Both the position numbers and the translations under genes were made by a program. 64,000 bases of DNA from an uncultured Coriobacteriaceae bacterium (GTDB taxonomy: Bacteria > Actinomycetota > Coriobacteriia > Coriobacteriales > Eggerthellaceae), in the NCBI GenBank assembly GCA_902768975.1, contig CACXMZ010000002.1, positions 225,471 through 289,470 on the forward strand. Reading direction: 5' to 3'. Numbering within the stretch: position 1 is the stretch's first letter; the number at the start of each line of letters is the position of its first letter. Below the pieces are notes generated by a model. It saw only the letters and a program-made list of their open reading frames with translations, ran no database searches and was not told the origin of the DNA. Shown in pieces: positions 8,711 to 20,098 of this stretch.

Positions 8711-9805
8711 ATGAAATTTAGTATCAACCAATCTGAATTAAATTCTGTATTAGGAGTTGTTTCAAAAGGAGCAGCAACTCGTTCAACTCTTCCTATCCTT
8801 TCCGGTATTTTAATTAAAGCTTCTCAAGGTACCCTTACTTTAGAAGCAACCGACATGGATCAATCCATTCGTTGTTCTACCGCTGCCTTAATTGAAGAAG
8901 ATGGTGAAACCGTAGTACCTGCACGTCTTCTTTCAGACGTTATTAAAAATTTACCCGACGCAGCTATTCATTTCACTTATTCAGACGACTCAGCAACCAT
9001 TATTTGTGACACATCTTCATTCTCTTTAAAAACCCTCGACGCAGAAGATTTCCCCGGATTTCCTGAAATAGAAGAAGTTTCTTCCATTAATCTTCCTTTT
9101 AAGTCTTTTTCAACGCTGGTAAAAAGAATTGCTCGCGTGGTTTCGCGCGACGATTCGAGGCCCATCCTTTCTGGTGTATTAATTGAAGTTCAAGACGGTG
9201 TTTTAAAAATGGTTGCTACTGACTCTTACCGTCTTGCTTTAGAAGAAATACCAGTAGATCAAACTAATTCAGAATTTTCTGCTGTTATTTCCGGTTCCTT
9301 CTTAATTGATTTAGCTTCACTTTCACCTGAATACGAAACTATCGAATTAGCACTTTCTGAAAATCAAATAATTGCCCGTTATGGAAATTACACCTTTATT
9401 AATAGGCGTATTGAAGGAAATTATCCAAACTATAAACAATTACTTCCTGAATCTACGACCACCCAAGTAAGTTTTTCAACTAAGCAGATTTTGGATGCCG
9501 CGAAGCGCGTAAGTTTGGTAAGTAATAATACTTCTCCAATTCGCCTAGATATTCATTCAGCTTCCCAAACAACACAACTTTCTTCGACAACTCAAGATCT
9601 TGGTGCAGCTCAGGAAACTATTTCTTCCACTATTGAAGGTGAGGACGTACAAATTGCCTTTAATGCTCATTATTTAATTGATGGTCTTACTTCTTTTACC
9701 GACAAAGAAGTTCAGCTCGATCTTCAAGGTGGGGTTAAACCAGGTATTTTTAAGTCAAAAGAAGGTAGTTTTATATATCTTATTATGCCTGTTCGCCTTT
9801 CATAA
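8711..9805 (+). CDS. dnaN: DNA polymerase III beta sliding clamp
   Basis: Homodimeric ring clamp for DNA polymerase III. It has 364 residues, the normal length for three repeated clamp domains. Recognisable segments are KGAATRSTLPILSGILI at the start, VSRDDSRPILSGVLIEV in domain 2 and the C-terminal YLIMPVRLS that forms part of the peptide-binding cleft. GGAGAAAGAGA ribosome-binding site before the ATG. recF follows after 3 bp. Confidence 0.97.
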   Translation: MKFSINQSELNSVLGVVSKGAATRSTLPILSGILIKASQGTLTLEATDMDQSIRCSTAALIEEDGETVVPARLLSDVIKNLPDAAIHFTYSDDSATIICDTSSFSLKTLDAEDFPGFPEIEEVSSINLPFKSFSTLVKRIARVVSRDDSRPILSGVLIEVQDGVLKMVATDSYRLALEEIPVDQTNSEFSAVISGSFLIDLASLSPEYETIELALSENQIIARYGNYTFINRRIEGNYPNYKQLLPESTTTQVSFSTKQILDAAKRVSLVSNNTSPIRLDIHSASQTTQLSSTTQDLGAAQETISSTIEGEDVQIAFNAHYLIDGLTSFTDKEVQLDLQGGVKPGIFKSKEGSFIYLIMPVRLS

Positions 9806-9808
9806 TTT

Positions 9809-10969
9809 ATGGTTGAAAACAATCCACAACAGGCCCAACAATTAAAAATTACAGCACTTTCGCTGAATAATTTTCGTAACTATAAAAGTCTTAAGCTTCA
9901 GACTTTAGGTGATCTTTCCATTTTTGTCGGTGAAAATGCCATTGGTAAAACCAGCATTATTGAAGCCATTCAATTAATGACAGAACTTCAGTCGTTTCGC
10001 GCAACACATGCAAGCGAACTTATTAATTGGGGAGCAGAAGAAGCAAGCGTAGTGGTTGATATTTCAGACGGTGAACGCCAACTGGAAGAACAACTCATTG
10101 TTCAAAACAATAAGCGTCAATATTTATTTCAGGGAAAATCGAAACGAATTCAAGATTTAAAAGGTCTTTTACCAGCGGTGGTTTTTACACCCGATAATCT
10201 CGATTTAGTAAAAGGGTCGTATTCTAAACGCCGCGATGCTCTTGATAATTTAGGGGTACAGCTATCGAAGAATTTTTATACCGTCCGTGCCGACTATCAA
10301 AAGCTTATTAAGCAGAAAAACCAAGCACTTAAAGATGAAGCTGACCAGGCCTTTATTGAAAGCTTAAATGAAGTCCTTGTTAAAGTAGGGGTGCAATACA
10401 TTATGTTGCGCTTTGCCCTTCTTGAATCCTTCTACCCCTATTTAAAACAATACTATCAAGGTATAACCGACGGAAAAGAAGATGTTTCACTTCAATACGA
10501 ACTTTCATGGAGTGAAAAATATATAAGTGAGTTTTCCCAGGTAAATAAGGATGAATTAATTCAAAACTTCACTGAAGCACTTGAAGAACATATTGAAAAA
10601 GAACGAGAATCCAAGCGTTGTAAAATTGGTCCCCAAGCCGACCATATCGACTTTTTTATAAAACCAGTTGCTGTACAAGATTTCCGAAACGCAAGTATTT
10701 ATGCCAGCCAGGGGCAGCAGCGTTCGGTGGTGCTTGCTTTTAAGATGGCCGAACTTAAAACCATCCAAGAAATTATTCATCAGAAGCCGGTGCTTTTATT
10801 AGATGATGTTATGAGTGAACTCGACGAAGCACGCCGCAGTATGTTTATGGAACTTATTCAAGGCGACATTCAAACCTTTATTACCACTACCAACCTGGCA
10901 TACTTTAATGATTCTATAATTAAGCAGGCAGACATCTACACGCTTCCTTTCGAAGGTGCGCAAGAGTGA
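9809..10969 (+). CDS. recF: Recombination mediator ATPase RecF
   Basis: SMC-like ABC ATPase that loads RecA at gaps with RecO and RecR. It has 386 residues. Walker A is FVGENAIGKTSIIEAI near residue 37. The C-terminal signature ASQGQQRSVVLAFKMAE is followed by Walker B PVLLLDDVMSELDEARR. The product starts ITALSLNNFRNYKSL, typical of RecF. It overlaps the downstream DUF721 gene by 4 bp. Confidence 0.96.
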   Translation: MVENNPQQAQQLKITALSLNNFRNYKSLKLQTLGDLSIFVGENAIGKTSIIEAIQLMTELQSFRATHASELINWGAEEASVVVDISDGERQLEEQLIVQNNKRQYLFQGKSKRIQDLKGLLPAVVFTPDNLDLVKGSYSKRRDALDNLGVQLSKNFYTVRADYQKLIKQKNQALKDEADQAFIESLNEVLVKVGVQYIMLRFALLESFYPYLKQYYQGITDGKEDVSLQYELSWSEKYISEFSQVNKDELIQNFTEALEEHIEKERESKRCKIGPQADHIDFFIKPVAVQDFRNASIYASQGQQRSVVLAFKMAELKTIQEIIHQKPVLLLDDVMSELDEARRSMFMELIQGDIQTFITTTNLAYFNDSIIKQADIYTLPFEGAQE

Positions 10970-11469
10970 AAAAGATTTCGGGACATATAGGGCAGTCGTT
11001 TATTGCGGATGAAGAACAGGCTATTAAAATTCGTAAGGCCATTCGCGCGGGTGAAGTGCGCCGTATTTGGGAAGAGCTGGTAGAAGACTATATTTTGGAG
11101 CACACGAATGGTGTGTATATCCTTAATGAAGACGGTAAGTGCATTATGAAGGTGTATGTGGATGAAAGCATTTATGCGTCTGAGTTAAATAATCGCCGCG
11201 AACTTATCCAGCTCCTTTGCAATGAACGCTTCGGCGAAGTGATCGATGAATTTCAAATTTATATTTCTTACGGCAATATGAAAAAGGTGTATCCCTTCAG
11301 GAAGGCCGCTGAAGAAGAGCCCGACAAATTGCCTGCGGTGCCCCTTTCCGCACAAGAAAAAGAAGGTGTTGAACAGTCCAGTTCGGTCATTCAAAACGAG
11401 CGGCTGCGTGAAAAGTTCAAAGAGGCGATGATTGCCGACCTGGAATGGAAAAAGGGCAATCCGCAATAA
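10966..11469 (+). CDS. DUF721 (DciA-like) protein
   Basis: It has 167 residues, GTG start overlapping the recF stop. The central region (EHTNGVYILNEDGKCIMKVYVDES followed by NNRRELIQLLCNERFG) matches the DUF721 pattern: a beta-rich segment then a helix that ends before a short predicted strand. DUF721 proteins between recF and gyrB in actinobacteria are relatives of the replicative helicase loader DciA. A role in helicase handling is inferred from family and position. Confidence 0.75.
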   Translation: MKKISGHIGQSFIADEEQAIKIRKAIRAGEVRRIWEELVEDYILEHTNGVYILNEDGKCIMKVYVDESIYASELNNRRELIQLLCNERFGEVIDEFQIYISYGNMKKVYPFRKAAEEEPDKLPAVPLSAQEKEGVEQSSSVIQNERLREKFKEAMIADLEWKKGNPQ

Positions 11470-11555
11470 AAATGTATATTTATATATTTTTCTCCCGCCA
11501 GAACGCCTCTAAATGCGCTTAAATCGTGCATTTTTCAAGACTTTGTGCAGTATTC

Positions 11556-11583
11556 TTGAGCCGTACCCAATATATGGTAGAAT
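11556..11583 (+). promoter_or_regulatory. Predicted promoter of gyrB
   Basis: TTGAGC at 11556-11561 and TAGAAT at 11578-11583 with a 16-bp spacer, about 60 bp before the gyrB start. This indicates that gyrB can be transcribed independently of the recF operon. Confidence 0.6.
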
Positions 11584-11640
11584 ACATTAGTTGCCTAAAA
11601 AGGCATATTTTGCCTGATAAAACGCAGAAAAAGGAGCTAA

Positions 11641-13581
<1,941 letters not shown>

Positions 13582-13582
13582 T

Positions 13583-13745
13583 TCCGCCGTTCTTGCGAAC
13601 GGCGGACTAGCCGCCGCTGCGAAACAACTACGCACCCCATCTTGCCCCTTGTTTTGCAGCTCGCGTACCCAAGTACGCTTCACCGCAAAGGCGGGGCAAT
13701 ATGGGGCACGGATTTGTTTCTCGCTGACTTAAGCCAAACCAGCGA
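13583..13745. repeat. Dispersed palindromic element, family 2, copy A
   Basis: It begins 1 bp after the gyrB stop. The first hairpin is TCCGCCGTTC/GAACGGCGGA (13583-13606, loop TTGC). Then comes a nested palindrome: outer arms CCCCATCTTGCCCC (13635-13648) and GGGGCAATATGGGG (13693-13706), and an inner arm GCGTAC-CCAA-GTACGC (13663-13678). Copy B after gyrA has the same plan with different but still paired stems. No U-tract follows, so it is not a plain intrinsic terminator. Confidence 0.75.
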
Positions 13746-13760
13746 GTGAAAGGAAAAACG

Positions 13761-16400
13761 ATGGCAGACGATCGCGACGACGTATTTGACGACCTGGAAA
13801 GCTACGAAGAGCAGGTCGAAGACCAGGAAGAGCCTGGTCTGTACGACGACGAAGAAGACGAAGAAGAAGATGAAGAGGAAGAAGTAGCGGAACTGGAAGA
13901 AGGCCAGTACGCCAAGGAAGTGGTTCCCACGGACCTGGGCGCCCAGGTTAAGAATTCCTTCCTGGAATATTCCATGAGCGTTATCGTGGCGCGTGCCCTG
14001 CCGGACGTGCGCGACGGCCTGAAGCCGGTACACCGCCGCATCCTGTACGGCATGAAGGAATCGGGCATTCTGCCCAGCCGTCCGCATGCTAAGTCGGCCC
14101 GTACTGTTGGTGACGTTATGGGTAAGTACCACCCCCATGGCGACGCTGCCATTTACGACGCCATGGTGCGCCTGGCCCAGGACTTCAGCATCCGCGTGCC
14201 GCTTATCGACGGCCACGGCAACTTCGGTTCCATCGACGGCGACCCGCCGGCGGCCATGCGTTATACCGAAGCGCGCCTTTCCCGCGCGGGTTACGAAGGC
14301 CTCCTGGCGGACCTGGACAAGGAAACAGTCGACTGGGTGCCCAACTACGACGAAAGCCTGAAGGAGCCCAAGGTTCTGCCCAGCCGCTTCCCGAACCTGC
14401 TGGTCAATGGCAGCCAAGGCATCGCGGTAGGTATGGCCACCAATATTCCGCCCCACAACCTGGGCGAAACCATCGACGCCACCTGCCTCATGCTGGACAA
14501 CCCGGACGTTACCACCGAAGAACTCATGAAGGTTCTTCCTGGGCCCGACTTCCCCACGGGTGGCACCATCATGGGCAAGGAAGGCATCATTGAGGCCTAC
14601 GAAACCGGCCGCGGCAGCATTACCATTCGCTCCAACTGCGAAATTGTTGAAAAGAAGAACGGCAAGTACGAAATCATCGTGAAGGACATCCCTTATATGG
14701 TGAACCGTACCAAGCTGCTCGAACGCATGGGCGAACTTATCCGCGACAAGAAGATGCCCGAAATTTCCAACGTGCACGACGGCGCCGACCGCCACGGCAT
14801 CGACATCATCATTGAACTGAAGAACAATGCCATTCCACAGGTGGTCCTGAACAAGCTGTACAAACACACGCAAATGCAGAACACCTTCGGCATCAACATG
14901 TTGGCCCTCGTGGACGACGTGCCACGAACCCTTTCGCTTAAGGAAGCGCTGCACTACTACATTCTGCACCAGGAAGACGTTATTACCAGGCGCACGCAGT
15001 ACGACCTGAACGAAGCTGAAAACCGCGCCCACATTGTTGAAGGCCTGCTTATTGCACTCGACAACATCGACGACGTTATTCACATCATTCGTTCGTCCAA
15101 GACCGACGAAGAAGCGCGCACGAAGTTGATGAAGAACTTCAAGCTGTCCGAAATTCAGGCCAATGCCATTTTGAACATGCGCCTGCGCCGCTTGACCGGC
15201 CTGGAATACGACGCCTTGCAGGACGAATTAAAGGAACTGAAGGAGCGCATCGACTACTTCAAGCGCGTCCTGAAAGACGAAAAGCTGCTGAAGTCCATCA
15301 TTAAGGAAGAACTCCAGGGCCTTAAGCACAAGTTCGACAAGCCTCGCGTAACGAAGATTTCCGACGCCAAGCCCGACTCCATCGACGTGGAAGACCTTAT
15401 CGCCGAAGAAGACATGGTTGTTACCATGACCAACGCGGGCTACGTTAAGCGCCTGCCGCTGACCACCTACCGCCAGCAAAAGCGCGGCGGCAAGGGTATG
15501 CAGGGCGTCAACCTGAAGGAAAACGACTTCGTGCAAGACCTGTTCATCGCGTCAACACATGCCTACATGCTCTTCTTCACCACGAAGGGCAAGGTCTACC
15601 GCCTGAAGGTCTACGAAATCCCTGAGGCCAGCCGCCATGCGCGCGGCACCGCCATCGTGAACCTGCTGCAGCTTGACAAAGCGGCAGGCGAAACCGTGGC
15701 GGCCGTTATTGCCACGAAGGACTTCCCCGAAAACGAATACCTCATGTTTGCCACTGCCGACGGCATGGTAAAGAAGACATCCATGAAGCTTTACGACCGC
15801 ACGCGCCGCGACGGCATGATTGCTATCAAGCTGAAGGACGGCGACGAATTGGTTACCGTGAAGCATGTGGCGGAAGGCCAGCAGGTGGTTATGGTTTCAA
15901 GCGAAGGTAAGGCCATTGCCTGGCCCGAAAGTGAAGCCCGCGCCATGGGCCGCGACACGAGTGGTGTGCGCGGCATGGAAGTGCCAGGCGACGCACGGGT
16001 GCTGAACCTTGAAATTGTGGAAGCCGAATCCGACCTGTTCGTTATTACCGAAAACGGTTACGGCAAGCGCACGGGCATCAGCGAATACCCCATCCACCAC
16101 CGCGGCGGCAAGGGTGTCTACACCATCAAGATGACCGAAAAGAAAGGTCGCTTGGCTGCGTGCAAGGTGGTTAGGGAAGACGAGCAGCTCATCATCATTT
16201 CGAAGGAAGGCGTTGTAGTACGCACGCCGGTGAAGGGCGTTTCGCAGCTTGGCCGCGCCACCCAGGGTGTGAAGGTTATGAACATCGCTGGCAAGGACGC
16301 GGTTACGGCCTGCGGTATTGCTGCCGACTCGTCTTCCAAGAAGCGCAAGAAGGTTGGCGCCGCCGAAGGCGAAGCTGAAATCGACGTTGACGAAGATTAA
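13761..16400 (+). CDS. gyrA: DNA gyrase subunit A with acidic N-terminal extension
   Basis: Breakage-reunion subunit of gyrase. I take the ATG at 13761 because AAAGGA lies 7 bp upstream; the in-frame GTG at 13746 would place that site inside the gene. The first 45 or so residues are an unusual acidic tract with runs of Asp and Glu. Then the canonical start [20 protein letters not shown] follows, the quinolone-resistance region [15 protein letters not shown] and the catalytic tyrosine in RYTEARLS. The GyrA box QRRGGKG occurs as [10 protein letters not shown], followed by beta-propeller repeats. The C-terminus is acidic. Confidence 0.97.
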   Translation: MADDRDDVFDDLESYEEQVEDQEEPGLYDDEEDEEEDEEEEVAELEEGQYAKEVVPTDLGAQVKNSFLEYSMSVIVARALPDVRDGLKPVHRRILYGMKESGILPSRPHAKSARTVGDVMGKYHPHGDAAIYDAMVRLAQDFSIRVPLIDGHGNFGSIDGDPPAAMRYTEARLSRAGYEGLLADLDKETVDWVPNYDESLKEPKVLPSRFPNLLVNGSQGIAVGMATNIPPHNLGETIDATCLMLDNPDVTTEELMKVLPGPDFPTGGTIMGKEGIIEAYETGRGSITIRSNCEIVEKKNGKYEIIVKDIPYMVNRTKLLERMGELIRDKKMPEISNVHDGADRHGIDIIIELKNNAIPQVVLNKLYKHTQMQNTFGINMLALVDDVPRTLSLKEALHYYILHQEDVITRRTQYDLNEAENRAHIVEGLLIALDNIDDVIHIIRSSKTDEEARTKLMKNFKLSEIQANAILNMRLRRLTGLEYDALQDELKELKERIDYFKRVLKDEKLLKSIIKEELQGLKHKFDKPRVTKISDAKPDSIDVEDLIAEEDMVVTMTNAGYVKRLPLTTYRQQKRGGKGMQGVNLKENDFVQDLFIASTHAYMLFFTTKGKVYRLKVYEIPEASRHARGTAIVNLLQLDKAAGETVAAVIATKDFPENEYLMFATADGMVKKTSMKLYDRTRRDGMIAIKLKDGDELVTVKHVAEGQQVVMVSSEGKAIAWPESEARAMGRDTSGVRGMEVPGDARVLNLEIVEAESDLFVITENGYGKRTGISEYPIHHRGGKGVYTIKMTEKKGRLAACKVVREDEQLIIISKEGVVVRTPVKGVSQLGRATQGVKVMNIAGKDAVTACGIAADSSSKKRKKVGAAEGEAEIDVDED

Positions 16401-16403
16401 TTG

Positions 16404-16583
16404 ATTCCGCTGTTTTAACAAACAGCGGAATTGCCGATGCTGCGGTTTAGTTTTGCTTTACTCTAGCCCCTTGTTTTGCCCCTCGTGTACCCAAGTACAC
16501 TTCGTCGCAAAGGCGGGGCTATAGTTTTGCAAAACAAAACCTCGCTGACTCTTCGACTACTTGCGGGTCGCGCTGACTCTTCG
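16404..16583. repeat. Dispersed palindromic element, family 2, copy B
   Basis: Just after gyrA. Hairpin ATTCCGCTGTT/AACAGCGGAAT (16404-16431). Then a nested palindrome with outer arms CTCTAGCCCC (16461-16470) and GGGGCTATAG (16515-16524) and inner arm GTGTAC-CCAA-GTACAC (16485-16500). The intervening text CCCCTTGTTTTGC and GCAAAGGCGGGG is shared with copy A. The direct repeat CGCTGACTCTTCG follows at 16543 and 16571. The rest of the 290-bp gap holds a tRNA promoter. Confidence 0.75.
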
Positions 16584-16640
16584 GCCACCTACGGCTTTTC
16601 GTGCGCGCTTCACAATTTTCTTCACAGCGCAAGAATTTTC

Positions 16641-16669
16641 TTGCATGAATGCTCATCTGGTAGTAAAGT
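16641..16669 (+). promoter_or_regulatory. Predicted promoter of the tRNA-Ile/tRNA-Ala genes
   Basis: TTGCAT (16641-16646), a 17-bp spacer and TAAAGT (16664-16669), ending about 20 bp before tRNA-Ile. Good spacing, imperfect hexamers. Confidence 0.5.
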
Positions 16670-16689
16670 ATTCAAACGCGTTTTTGCGC

Positions 16690-16766
<77 letters not shown>

Positions 16767-16773
16767 GTTGCTG

Positions 16774-16817
16774 ATAAACGCTCCACCGTGAGCCGAGTTT
16801 GCCGGTGGAGCGTTTAT
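16774..16817 (+). terminator. Strong hairpin between the two tRNA genes
   Basis: Perfect 14-bp stem: ATAAACGCTCCACC (16774-16787) and GGTGGAGCGTTTAT (16804-16817), with a 16-nt loop, followed by TTAAAA. It may terminate tRNA-Ile transcription or act as a processing signal between the tRNAs; the U-tract is poor. Confidence 0.5.
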
Positions 16818-16850
16818 TTAAAAGCTTGGGTGAAAACGCCAACCCATTAT

Positions 16851-16926
16851 GGGGCCTTAGCTCAGCTGGGAGAGCGCGGGCTTTGCAAGCCTGAGGTCAG
16901 GGGTTCGATCCCCCTAGGCTCCACCA
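16851..16926 (+). tRNA. tRNA-Ala (anticodon TGC)
   Basis: A 76-nt cloverleaf with encoded CCA. Acceptor GGGGCCT pairs with AGGCTCC. Anticodon loop TTTGCAA. T-loop GGTTCGATCCC. Confidence 0.97.
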
Positions 16927-16933
16927 AACTTTC

Positions 16934-16959
16934 AGGTCCAGAAATCTCTGGACCTTTTT
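16934..16959 (+). terminator. Intrinsic terminator after tRNA-Ala
   Basis: AGGTCCAGA-AATC-TCTGGACCT (9-bp stem, 4-nt loop) directly followed by a run of five T. Confidence 0.85.
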
Positions 16960-17129
16960 GCTATTTCAGGTCCTGCGATATGGGCCTAGGACATGGTATT
17001 CCTGAGTGGATGTGACATCCTGGAACGTCTGCTGTTGCACAGGACGGAAGCCGCCGGTTAGACGTATAATCAGCAGTGCGTGGGATTCCGGGGCCAAGTG
17101 CCCCGACTCCTTGAAAGGAAGGAAACATT

Positions 17130-17318
17130 ATGGACCTCAAGGACCTTAGCCCTGAACTGCAAGAGAAAGCACAATCGTGTCAGAGCCCTGAAGAGTTGCT
17201 GGAGCTTGCCAAGAAGGAAGGCTACAAGCTTTCCGAAGAAGAACTCGAAAGCGTTGCCGGCGGTTGGTCTTGCGACTCGTACTGTTCTTCTTATTGCACC
17301 CCATACGGCATGGTATAG
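17130..17318 (+). CDS. Nif11-like leader RiPP precursor peptide (orphan)
   Basis: It has 62 residues. The leader (residues 1-45) has the Nif11-type pattern: LSPELQEKAQSCQSPEELLE, then KKEGYKLSEEELESVAGG, ending at a double-glycine cleavage site. The short core is WSCDSYCSSYCTPYGMV, with three Cys, four Ser, one Thr and three Tyr, suited to lanthionine, thioether or other modification. GAAAGGAAGG ribosome-binding site before the ATG at 17130. No modification enzyme, peptidase or exporter is adjacent; the next gene encodes a surface protein. Assignment rests on the leader pattern; the product class is unknown. Confidence 0.75.
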   Translation: MDLKDLSPELQEKAQSCQSPEELLELAKKEGYKLSEEELESVAGGWSCDSYCSSYCTPYGMV

Positions 17319-17431
17319 GGTAGGACAAGCTATAATCTGTCTTAATGTTTCGATATACAAGTTTGTATGGTTACCGTGCGCGCCGCGGTCTGTTTGCATC
17401 GGTTTTAGCTGAATTCTAGAAAGGGCGAACA

Positions 17432-19867
17432 ATGAAGCATAACAATATCAGCATCAGACTTTCAAAACTGATGACCGTTGGGCTTGCGGCCGTGATGCTT
17501 TTCATAGCAACGCTGTTTGCATCCCCCATGCCCGCCTATGCGGCCGATCCGGTGTATGACATCGAGCTTTCCCATAGAGGAATCTACGGCTACGGCGTTG
17601 CCGGGTCTTTAAAAGGCAGTTCTACAGATTCAAGCCATCCCACTTTTGGAGAACGTGTTTGGGTAGGCAGTGCTGAGTTTGATTCCAAATGTTATTACGC
17701 GGCGGGTAATGACCACGTAACTATCAAACTTGTTCTGCATCGTAACAACGGTGCCCACCAACCTGGGGATAACTACGTAAACGGAACCGTTAAATATGAT
17801 GGTCATACCATCAATATCACTGACTGGGGTCCTTTCGATGCAAGTAATGACTGGAACACCTATACCGATCTGAAACTCAAGAAGCGCAGCGTCACCTTCA
17901 ACTACAACGGCGGCAAGAATTCTGATTATCAAGATGGACCAACGACCGTTACTTTCTATGATGACAATGATCCTAAAGACAATGACATTAGCGAGGTCTT
18001 TAGCGAGCAGCCTTGGTGGACGGCTTATGGAACCTTCGGTTCCATCTTTGACGGTTGGTACACCCAGCCAACAGGCGGAACAAAGATTGAAGAATACGAC
18101 CTTAACAAGCTTGATTCTTCCATTGATAGTCTATATGCCCACTTTATACCTACCTATCTCGTCGAGCTCGTTGGCAGCATGAACGTGACGGCAGCGGGCG
18201 GAACCATAGATTCGTATGGCCATATAGACATGTATGTTCCGCAAGGTGAGGCTATGCAGACGATAACCTATACGGCGGACGACGGGTATCACTTCGATAA
18301 ATTCGATGACATAGTAAGAAGCGGTATCACGGTAACCAGAGTTAGCGACAAAGTCGTGCAGGTTTCCGGCACACCTACTGCGGGGGTTTACATAACGATA
18401 CCGAATAGGCATAAGTACGGAGAATGGACTCAGGTGACGGCGCCCACCTGTTCTGCGCCTGGGCAGGAAGAACGGGTGTGCTCTATCGACTCTGCCATCA
18501 AGGAGACCCGTGAGGTCGCGGTCAATCCCGACGCCCATGACTGGAGCGATTGGGTGCCGACTCCTGCCACCTGTATTTCGCCTAGCATGGATACACGCAC
18601 CTGCAAGCATGACGCTAACCATAAGGAGACCCGCAACGAGGGGGCGTCCGTCGACCCCAACGCTCACGATTGGGGCGAGATCACCTACGCCTGGGCAGGT
18701 GATAACAGCATCGTGACCGCCAAGAGAGTTTGCAGTCGTGATGCAAGCCATGTTGAGGTAGAGGCGGTAGAAACTACTTCAGAAGTAACGCAAGAGGCTA
18801 CCTGTACACTTGAAGAAAAGACCACGTGGACTTCCAAGGCATTTACTAACACTGCATTTACGGCCCAGGAAAAAGAAGAAGTAACCGGACCTGCTCTTGA
18901 CCACAACTGGGGCGAGATCACCTACGCCTGGGCAGGTGATAACAGCACCGTGACCGCTAAGAGGGTTTGCAGTCGTGATGCAAGCCATGTCGAGGAAGAG
19001 ACGGTAGAAACTACTTCAGAAGTAACGCAAGAGGCTACCTGTACACTTGAAGAAAAGACCACGTGGACCACTAAAGCATTTACTAACACTGCATTTACGG
19101 CCCAGGAAAAAGAAGAAGTAACCGGACCTGCTCTCGACCATGACTACGGCAATCCTACTTATACGTGGGCGGAAGACAACAGCAGCGTAACCGCCACGAG
19201 GGTTTGCAGCCGCGACGCAAGCCACACCGAGGAAGAGACGGTAGAGACTACCTCTGAAGTTACCACGGAGCCAACAACGACTAGCGAAGGCACGAAAACC
19301 TATACGGCAACCTTCACCAACCCTGCGTTCGAGCAGCAGACAAAGACCGAATCTATTCCTAAACTCGATCCAGAGGAGCCCATCTCCTATCGCAACACCG
19401 AGGGGGACGAAAGCACCTGGACGAAGGGCAGCACCGCAACGTGCGACTTTGTCTTCAAGCGTTCAACAAACGACGAGTCTACCTTTAGCCATTTCATGGG
19501 CATTAAGGTGGACGGAGTCGAGGTGGATGCATCGAATTATTTAGCGGAAAGTGGCAGTGTTATTGTGAAGCTGAAACCAGAATATTTGGAAACATTGGCC
19601 ATTGGAAAACATACCATCACGGCGCTCTTTAATGATGGAAACACCGCATCCGCTGATTTCACCATTCTCAGCGCAGAGAACAAAGAGACAAACGGTGGTA
19701 AGCAAGATCCTACGAAGTCGCCAACCAAAACTGCTGGTAATGCCAAGGCTTCTACTACCGCAAAGACCGCGGACGAAAACAGCGTTACCCCTTGGCTGAC
19801 CTTAATGATTGCCTCTCTTTGCGGTCTTTCTGCAGCGCTACGTTTGCGCCGCGAAAAGCCTGAATAG
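17432..19867 (+). CDS. Exported surface protein with InlB-type repeat and tandem 79-residue modules
   Basis: It has 811 residues. The N-terminal signal peptide (about 1-36, ending in MPAYA-AD) precedes a unique region of about 110 residues. An InlB/Listeria-Bacteroides-type repeat lies near residues 150-235 (SVTFNYNGG to DGWYTQPTGG). Then come short Cys-pair repeats and two near-identical 79-residue modules plus a diverged third (HDWGEITYAWAGDNS; VCSRDASH). The C-terminus has a Thr/Lys-rich linker, a hydrophobic helix (WLTLMIASLCGLSAAL) and RLRREKPE, like a sortase-type anchor but lacking a clear LPXTG. Probably a cell-surface adhesin; ligand unknown. Confidence 0.8.
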   Translation: MKHNNISIRLSKLMTVGLAAVMLFIATLFASPMPAYAADPVYDIELSHRGIYGYGVAGSLKGSSTDSSHPTFGERVWVGSAEFDSKCYYAAGNDHVTIKLVLHRNNGAHQPGDNYVNGTVKYDGHTINITDWGPFDASNDWNTYTDLKLKKRSVTFNYNGGKNSDYQDGPTTVTFYDDNDPKDNDISEVFSEQPWWTAYGTFGSIFDGWYTQPTGGTKIEEYDLNKLDSSIDSLYAHFIPTYLVELVGSMNVTAAGGTIDSYGHIDMYVPQGEAMQTITYTADDGYHFDKFDDIVRSGITVTRVSDKVVQVSGTPTAGVYITIPNRHKYGEWTQVTAPTCSAPGQEERVCSIDSAIKETREVAVNPDAHDWSDWVPTPATCISPSMDTRTCKHDANHKETRNEGASVDPNAHDWGEITYAWAGDNSIVTAKRVCSRDASHVEVEAVETTSEVTQEATCTLEEKTTWTSKAFTNTAFTAQEKEEVTGPALDHNWGEITYAWAGDNSTVTAKRVCSRDASHVEEETVETTSEVTQEATCTLEEKTTWTTKAFTNTAFTAQEKEEVTGPALDHDYGNPTYTWAEDNSSVTATRVCSRDASHTEEETVETTSEVTTEPTTTSEGTKTYTATFTNPAFEQQTKTESIPKLDPEEPISYRNTEGDESTWTKGSTATCDFVFKRSTNDESTFSHFMGIKVDGVEVDASNYLAESGSVIVKLKPEYLETLAIGKHTITALFNDGNTASADFTILSAENKETNGGKQDPTKSPTKTAGNAKASTTAKTADENSVTPWLTLMIASLCGLSAALRLRREKPE
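18671..19144 (+). repeat. Tandem 237-bp coding repeat
   Basis: Two adjacent 237-bp units, starting at 18671 and 18908, are nearly identical at DNA level (shared text such as GGGGCGAGATCACCTACGCC). A third, diverged unit follows from about 19145. Each encodes one 79-residue module. Recent duplication or ongoing slippage and recombination is likely. Confidence 0.85.
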
Positions 19868-20023
19868 GGTGCTTGCAAAAAAGCTCTTCTATAAAGCCAT
19901 CATGGTTTTATACTCCTGTTCCGAATAACACCTGAAGCGGTGTGCACGTATGGCGCGCGGTAAAGACAGGTTTTTACCGTAGTGAACAGGAGCGTAACAA
20001 ATAAAATCCAGGATACTTATAGT

Positions 20024-20043
20024 CTATTTTACGTATAAAATAG
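20024..20043. promoter_or_regulatory. Inverted repeat upstream of the giant surface protein gene
   Basis: CTATTTTA-CGTA-TAAAATAG, a perfect 8-bp inverted repeat about 55 bp before the start. Another hairpin, CGGTAAA/TTTACCG, lies at 19958-19979 and may end the preceding transcript. The 230-bp gap holds no other gene. A regulator site is inferred only from symmetry. Confidence 0.4.
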
Positions 20044-20098
20044 AGGGTTGGAACGCACAGTAAGACAACGTAGGGGCACATCAAACTGGAGGCTTACC

